Shown here one piece after another: positions 59,001-64,000 of a DNA stretch of 64,000 nucleotides (its first letter is position 1; each line of letters starts with the position of its first letter). The translations under genes were made by a program, and so were the position numbers. The notes under the pieces were generated by a model. The model saw only the letters and a list, made by a program, of their open reading frames with translations, ran no database searches and was not told the DNA's origin. This DNA is from Dastarcus helophoroides. Taxonomy: Eukaryota; Arthropoda; Insecta; Coleoptera; Bothrideridae. The DNA lies in NCBI GenBank assembly GCA_028583605.1, contig CM053326.1, positions 17,626,046-17,690,045 of the forward strand, read 5' to 3'.

Positions 59001-62000
59001 TAAAGTCGAAATTTTTTATTTAAAATCGCAATTTTAGATAAAAAAAGAATTAAAAACCAAATGATGATCTAAGTAATGTAAAAATTGTGAGAATAATTCG
59101 AAATTTGGGGAAACTTACTCAAAAGTTATAAAAATGAAAACAGAAGTCTAGATATTTGTTTTTAACTTGCAAAAGCTGAAGGAGAAACTTCGAGGTCCTA
59201 ATTGTAGACAAAAATAAAGAAAATATATAGAAATTTCAAGTTAAACTATGAGAAAAAAGATAAAATTTCGAGAACAAATTCGAAACTAAAAAAATATTTT
59301 CGAAAATTTGAACTTAACATCGGACCTAAAAAAGTACAAATTTCCAGATCATGTTGGAACTTGGTGATAAAAGTCGAAATAAATGAAATTGCAAAAAATT
59401 TTAACAAAAAACATAATTTATAAGAAATTCTTCCCGGAATTTCGGAAAAAGACGACGGTTAATTAAATTCAATAAAAATCGCGAGATTTACATCGAATTA
59501 AAAAAAACCGTTTCGCACAATTAAAAAAAACTTAGTTTATTAAAAACTCTTCCCAAAATTTCGAAAAAAGTCGGCCGTGACTAAATTCAACAAAAATACA
59601 GTGATAGAAGTCGAAATTAAAAAAATCCCTTACAAAAAATGTTTCGAAATTTCGAGACTTCAAGATTAAACTCGAACTTTACAAAAAAGATTGGAATTGG
59701 TTAAAAAAGTCGATCTTTTTGACAAAAAGTAAATCTGGACGTTTAAGAAAAAATCTAAATGTAGAAGGCATTCGAAATTTATATAAAAAAATGTCATTAA
59801 CGAATCAAGTCGACTAATTTTACCAATTCGCGCACATTATATATTTTTTATTTTATTTGTAAAATTGCATTTTATTCAATTTTCGATCGAAATTCGATAA
59901 AACATCAAATCTATTCTATACAATTCTGTGTTCAAAAGGAGTGTGTATCACGTCAAATTTTATGGCAACGTCAACAATCTGAAAATCTATGTTACGAGAG
60001 AGTTATGTCTCAGAAATTCTATGATAATGTCAAAGCCACGACCTCAACTTCTCCTACAGCGTCGCTAGCAACCGGACGCGCGTCATTTCTAGGAGACTTT
60101 TTTTTAAATTCAGTCGAGGCGTTTCTTTCACTAGTGATCTACCTGGAATAATCTATTCGTAGCGAAGAATGCACGCGAAGAATGATCCATTTACATCCAA
60201 TCGCATCGCATGGCATTGCTATTAAATTCAACATAAATAAACATAAAAAAGATGAAATGTTAAGAAATAAGTCCAAAATTCGAGATGAATGTCGAAATTA
60301 AAGAAGACAAAATTTAGAAAGGGTCGAAACTTTTCAGTTAAACTCGAAATTTGAAAAAAAAAATAATTGGAGGTTTGAACTAGGAACGGTGAGAGTAAAA
60401 ATCGAAATTTTGACAAAATATTATTAATCCATTTTTTAAAATTCAATTAAATCAGGAAGATAGCCGTGAAAATAGCGAAAAATAAAAGTAAAAATTTCTA
60501 AAAATCAAAAATAAGGAGTCAGCAAATGAATGAATTCTGTAGTGACAACGAAACTGCGATGAACGCTAGATAAAAACCAGAACAGAAAACCACAAGATCG
60601 ATTAACCTGCTAGTAAACAAGAAGTGACATTGAATGAAGTGAAAGTACCGTGTTAGTTCCATGAAAATAACACGGAATTACCTAATATGAGAGATGGGAC
60701 CAGTACAATTAAAAAAAGAATTTTATTGTCACTTCGTACTCGGTAAAGCAAGTTTGAGGTAATAAAGAGTACATCAAGCTTTGGTAAAAAAAAAAAACAT
60801 AAACGAAATCTTATTTTAATTTCCACGATTCCAAGAATACGTTTATATTATCATTAGTAGAAGTTGATAGACGATATCAAGAGAATATTAATTAAAAATT
60901 CGTGACGCAATTGCTTTTAACCAAGAAATTATTATAGCTTACTTGTTTATGTATCAGAATGAGCAGATGTTTGTAGATATTAACAGGGAGAGCGACGTTT
61001 TGAAATTAATATCGTGGTTCTCTCTGATACCAATTTAGCGCATATTTAGATAATGGTGCCTTAAAACAAGTTATCCAATAATAGAAAAGAAATTAGTTTT
61101 TTTGAAAGCACCATTTTACTTTCCTTTGCTCCTCTAGATCAGTGTTTCTCAAACTTTCGATATCAGTGTACCTTTTCCATAGTTTTTCGTGATGCTAAGT
61201 TCCCTCGTTAAAAAAATGCATCTTAACTAATAGGTAAACGAGAAAGTGTGTTTGTGTCTGTCTTTGTCTACTGAACGTATCAACAAATTTGAACAGAACA
61301 TCATTCTGCAATCTGCGCGAACTCTTTAAAGTTGTGCAAACTAATTAGGTTAGTTTTGTTACATTTCTCCAAACAATTAATTTTTGAGTTATCTGAAGCC
61401 GCCCGATGCAGCCCGCACCTTCAACAAACTCTTTCGTACTCCTGGAATACGCGTACCACAACTTTGGGAAATATTTCTTTAGATCATGACAAAATGCAAT
61501 GACGGAAAGTGAGGTTAAGATATCTAGAAATGTTACATATATGTTTTGTGAATGTCATATGGACATTTTTAAATATCATAACCTCACTTTTCGTTTACTT
61601 TTAAGTTAGATAAAACCATAAATGCATAGTTGGTATTAAAATCCATTTACTGGAATATAAATAGTTTTTCATTTGAAAAAAAAACAATACTCTTAAAAGT
61701 ATATATAAAAAATGCCTAAAAAATATCATTTTTCAAAACTTGAGGTTTTTGAAAAGTTTTGACAGATAATTATCTGAGAAATGTAGTAAAAAGTAGTGAC
61801 ATGCCAAAGATAAATATTTTCATTCAAACGCACGTTGCATCAGTACTCACTTGAAACAAACTAGCTGTCAAATCCTGCAATTCAGCTTCGACGTCCTGTC
61901 GTATCCTCGTCAATCTTCCCACCTCTTCATCCTTCAGTTTTAGCTCCTGATGAGCCTCCCTGAGTTCGTTCTGCAACCTAGCGAACGCCTGCTCCTTGAT

Positions 62001-62524
62001 TTCCACCATGGACCTACCCCAATCTCCCCTGTCGCTCCCTCCGGCGCTCTTGCAGTCGCTATCGGCCTCTTGTATCGAAAACGATGACGTTTCTTCATAG
62101 TTTGCTAACTCGTCGGCGCATTTCTCCAATCCCAAATCGCTGTACACCGAACTATCGGAGCTATTCCTGTGCATAACTCTCAAATGCCCGACCTTGTCTG
62201 TTATCGTGGCTATGTCCGAGTACGAATCGTATTCGGAGTTGAATAATTTGCGGCTGTTATCGGTGGCGGTACGGCGTAGGTCAGGTTCATCGATGTCGAC
62301 GTTATCTTCTTCGTCCGTGGTGCAGGACTCGTCGCCGGTCGTTCCGGTGGACCCAGCGCGTTTATGTTTGGTGGAATTGGTAATCGCGGATTTATTTGGC
62401 ACCATCAGCAGGCCGCGACTGATTGAGGATTTTTTGGAGGTGGTCACCGGAGTGGTGCTCATTGTCGCCGTCGAAATTTGCTTACTTCTCATTCTCTCCA
62501 GCTGATTGCGTTCGACGAGGGTAA
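47052..62524 (-). CDS. Rabin8/RAB3IP-like Rab guanine nucleotide exchange factor, 5' part missing
   Basis: The minus-strand exons are 61851-62524, 53742-53931, 49422-49564, 47895-48109, 47710-47809, 47532-47598 and 47052-47131. They are in phase throughout and give at least 488 residues. The first exon has a Ser/Thr/Asp-rich region and then the Sec2 coiled coil ([33 protein letters not shown]), continuing in [20 protein letters not shown] and [14 protein letters not shown]. This coiled coil is the catalytic domain that opens Rab8/Rab3-type GTPases. The later exons carry the conserved C-terminus: [68 protein letters not shown] and [19 protein letters not shown]. The family (RAB3IP, RAB3IL1) acts in exocytosis and ciliary membrane delivery. 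The 61851-62524 exon begins in mid-codon, so an upstream exon exists, but none was recognised to 64000. Confidence 0.92.
48110..49421 (-). other. Intron of the Rabin8-like gene
   Basis: No gene is seen. The 48150-49050 part repeats the TTTCGA/TCGAAA vocabulary, and the remainder is ordinary AT-rich DNA. Confidence 0.6.
49924..50215. mobile_element. hAT-like dispersed element, first copy (partial)
   Basis: The sequence begins GCTGGATTTACGCATAAGC and continues AGCTATAGCTTAGGACCCCC. It shares this and later blocks (GTGTGAAGAACCTTT, AGAAATTCTC) in direct order with 51111-51508. No coding region is visible. It is degenerate at its right end. Confidence 0.6.
50932..51007. repeat. Perfect 30-bp inverted repeat
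   Basis: The arms 50932-50961 and 50978-51007 are exact complements (starting AGTTCTAACTAAAAATG). They are separated by 16 bp that itself contains another GTTAGAACT. A perfect stem in this diverged intron suggests a recent event. Confidence 0.95.
51111..51508. mobile_element. hAT-like dispersed element, second copy
   Basis: The left end is CAGTGCTGGATTTA...AGCTTAGGGCCCCC. The right end is GGGCCCCCTTAAG...TAAATCCGG, so the tips are inverted copies. CAGTG tips are typical of hAT elements. At about 0.4 kb it is non-autonomous and carries long T runs. No 8-bp duplication could be confirmed. Confidence 0.6.
54939..55146 (-). CDS. Candidate alternative exon of the Rabin8-like gene
   Basis: The exon is bounded by GCCTTTCAG and AAT|GTAAGTAA and is open throughout. 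It encodes [21 protein letters not shown] and [20 protein letters not shown], which reads like real protein with a heptad-like stretch. Its end phase fits the next Rabin8 exon (53931), but its 208-bp length does not fit as a cassette after the exon at 61851. It is better explained as the first coding exon of an alternative transcript. An internal ATG and an upstream donor (ATGCAG|GTAAGT, exon side from 56197) in GC-richer DNA could provide its leader. Not recognised in other species from memory. Confidence 0.4.
55150..56250 (-). promoter_or_regulatory. GC-balanced region, possible internal promoter of the Rabin8-like gene
   Basis: Between 55640 and 56240 the sequence is less AT-biased than its surroundings. 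On the minus strand it has a very good 5' splice site at 56195-56196 (CAG|GTAAGT). A plus-strand 101-codon frame here lacks any recognisable domain. I infer a possible promoter and leader for the alternative exon at 54939-55146. Confidence 0.25.
57498..57563. repeat. 33-bp tandem duplication
   Basis: Two adjacent copies of a 33-bp unit (CTCAAGTC...GTGGATTAACTATTTA) differ at only two positions. It is a simple recent slippage or repair duplication within the large intron. Confidence 0.92.
57971..58580. mobile_element. Degenerate inverted-repeat element
   Basis: The left arm CGGTGCATATCGATTGGG and following GGTCAGTTT find diverged complements at the right end (ACCCAATCGATGTGCGCACC, AAATTGACC). 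The left arm also contains internally repeated ATTGATTGGGGACC-like words. It is about 0.6 kb, without coding capacity. Confidence 0.5.
58600..60480 (-). other. AT-rich cryptically simple intron DNA
   Basis: This is part of the 7.9-kb Rabin8-like intron 53932-61850 and shows the same TTTCGA/TCGAAA word set as the other introns. A less biased island at 60040-60120 (CGTCGCTAGCAACCGGACGCGCG) stands out but shows no gene. Confidence 0.6.
61140..61476. mobile_element. hAT-like miniature element with 8-bp target duplication
   Basis: The left end is CAGTGTTTCTCAAACTT, and the complement of the right end is AAATATTTCCCAAAGTT. It is flanked by CTCTAGAT (61132-61139) and CTTTAGAT (61477-61484), an 8-bp duplication with one mismatch. 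The length of 337 bp and lack of coding sequence make it non-autonomous. Confidence 0.65.
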
Positions 62525-62558
62525 CTGCAACAAATATATTTTGGTTTAGACACTTGTT

Positions 62559-62793
62559 TTGGTGGAACGGACTGGTCCTTGGTTATCTTCAAAAATTGAA
62601 ATACAGATACTTGTCCTCTGAAACCAAGAAAGATTAAAAAACACAACAAAGCTTGCTCTGATGCGAATTTCGATAGCCAAGCTAACCTATTTCTCTGAAG
62701 ATGATAGCTTGGCTATCGAAACGCGTTAGAGCAACCTTTGTTGTGTTTTTTAATCTTTCTTGGTTTCAGGGGACAAGATTTGTATTTCAATTT
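62559..62793. mobile_element. Foldback insertion flanked by 14-bp target duplications
   Basis: The insertion is bracketed by the identical direct repeat TTTAGACACTTGTT (62545-62558 and 62793-62806, sharing a base at the right junction). Inside, 62591-62692 and 62699-62795 are inverted copies about 95-100 bp long. The right arm matches 8336-8442. A long target duplication points to retro-type integration rather than a cut-and-paste transposon. It lies just upstream of the Rabin8 exon at 61851-62524. Confidence 0.82.
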
Positions 62794-62806
62794 TTAGACA
62801 CTTGTT

Positions 62807-64000
62807 ACAAATGCGGTTTTTGTTTGTTGGAAATGTTTATAGTGACCATACTGATCATGGCCAAGGAAGACCGAAACCAGTCATAGGTTATATAAAATTT
62901 TCAACAGTTGAAACGTTCGACTGTTTCATTACAGACCGTTTAAATGAGATTTTTTTATATAAATATTTATTAAGAACCGTTTTCACAAAGTATCTTACTG
63001 ATGATAGGAGAATGATAACTTCTGATAAAAAAAACAAGAATGTGATTTAGGCTATTGAATTCTGCAGATACTTCGCTCGTGAATGAAGATATCGTTGTGG
63101 AATAAATTTGCCTATAAGTAGAAGCACAGGAGTGTTGCTGAGGGGGTATGATAGGACGTTTTTTCCCAATCTTGGTCAAGTTGGGAAATTAGTCCAAAAT
63201 CCCGAACATTGAGCAAGTTTTTTTGTTATTTGCTGGTGAAAATTTGGGGTTGGAATAGAACATTTATTTTAGAGGTGGTTGGGAATTTGATGCAATTCCT
63301 CCCTCTCCTCAAGCAAAGTCTAGAGCCCCCTTTGCAGAAGCGAGTTTTCTGATTTAAACTCATTTTTGTAGGGCATTCCTTTGTACTTAGTAAATTTGTT
63401 TCAAAAGAAAATTGTTAGCCGCGCACAAAAAAATGGTTTCAAACATATTCTGCGTAATTTATCTGTACTGGTTCCGTCTTATAACATCGTCAGTGGATGA
63501 TAGCAATATCTTGACTATTAAACAATTTACATATTATCCATTGGACAATTTTGAATTAGAGAAATTGTGCTAAAGCGTACTTAGACCCAATGGAATCTTT
63601 GGTCTAGTGTTGCTGTGTGTATTAGGCATGTAATTTTTTTTACGCAATTAATAATAATTTTTAGCACATTACCCACTCGAATTAAGTGCTTGCATATCTT
63701 ATCTATGAAGGATTTGATAGTAAAATTGTGTTCCCAATTTACAGTCTCAATAGATTTATCCAAAAGAGTCAATGAAAGTGTTTAAAAATCACCAAGAAAA
63801 TAGCAGAAACCACTAACAGCAACTACAGTTTACTTTTGTGGATGTAAAGGATCTTTCTTTTTACCTTATTAAGAACATCGTCTATTACTTCTTACTGCGT
63901 TATTTGAATAAACAAAATAAATCATATCGAAAACATTAAAATTTAAAAAAAATTGAAGTTAATCGAGTCAAAAATATGACAGATGTCAACAAGACTAGCG
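62807..64000. other. Distal sequence upstream of the first detected Rabin8 exon
   Basis: No convincing exon was found on either strand, although the Rabin8-like gene must continue in this direction. Short open frames lack flanking splice signals with matching phase. Confidence 0.5.

Noticed and set aside
1..64000. CRISPR arrays, bacterial operons, or a dedicated multi-gene defence or biosynthetic system
   Set aside because: No spaced identical repeats, ribosome-binding sites or clustered bacterial-type genes are present. The window is ordinary eukaryotic gene space with transposons.

Overview
The window looks like insect nuclear DNA. It is AT-rich, has intron-containing genes with canonical GT/AG junctions (several introns of only 47-51 bp), and is dense in remnants of DNA transposons. 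The proteins are recognisable animal orthologues. A holometabolous insect, possibly a beetle, fits, but I cannot fix the order from sequence alone.

Layout. At 1-6.4 kb there is a TATA-type promoter, duplicated exon-like modules, a nested pair of foldback elements, and a short gene for a one-helix membrane protein with an apparent 1-nt frameshift. At 9.25-22.29 kb (minus) lies a complete eight-exon YLPM1/ZAP3-like gene. Its exon 2 carries about forty copies of a seven-residue FDNRGPG-type unit. At 26.2-27.4 kb a mitochondrial CGFS glutaredoxin (GLRX5, plus) converges with a TMEM216-like gene (minus). At 28.07-32.50 kb (minus) is an Angel-type CCR4-family phosphatase/nuclease gene of seven exons. 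At 32.85-36.53 kb is a P-element/THAP9-like transposon with terminal inverted repeats and one reading-frame break at an A8 run. At 37.82-41.19 kb (plus) is cytosolic arginyl-tRNA synthetase in four exons. At 41.63-46.50 kb is a defective LTR retrotransposon with paired LTRs and a 4-bp target duplication. Most of its pol is gone, a Harbinger-like element sits in its middle, and a 57-bp tandem array precedes the 3' LTR. At 47.05-62.52 kb (minus) are seven exons of a Rabin8/RAB3IP-like Rab exchange factor, with introns of up to 7.9 kb; the gene's start lies upstream and was not found here.

The host genes are unrelated housekeeping genes: RNA processing, Fe-S assembly, ciliary transition zone, RNA turnover, translation and vesicle traffic. 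No operon-like cooperation is implied. TMEM216 and Rabin8 both act in ciliogenesis, but their proximity is probably chance. The most unusual material is the repeat content: nested foldback elements, a P-like element with an A AAA AAA stretch directly before its stop, a foldback insertion with 14-bp target duplications, a piggyBac-like miniature element, a 7SL-RNA-like fragment, and long introns built from a restricted TTTCGA/TCGAAA vocabulary. Exon boundaries were assigned by eye from splice signals, phase and protein similarity known from memory; no database search was run.
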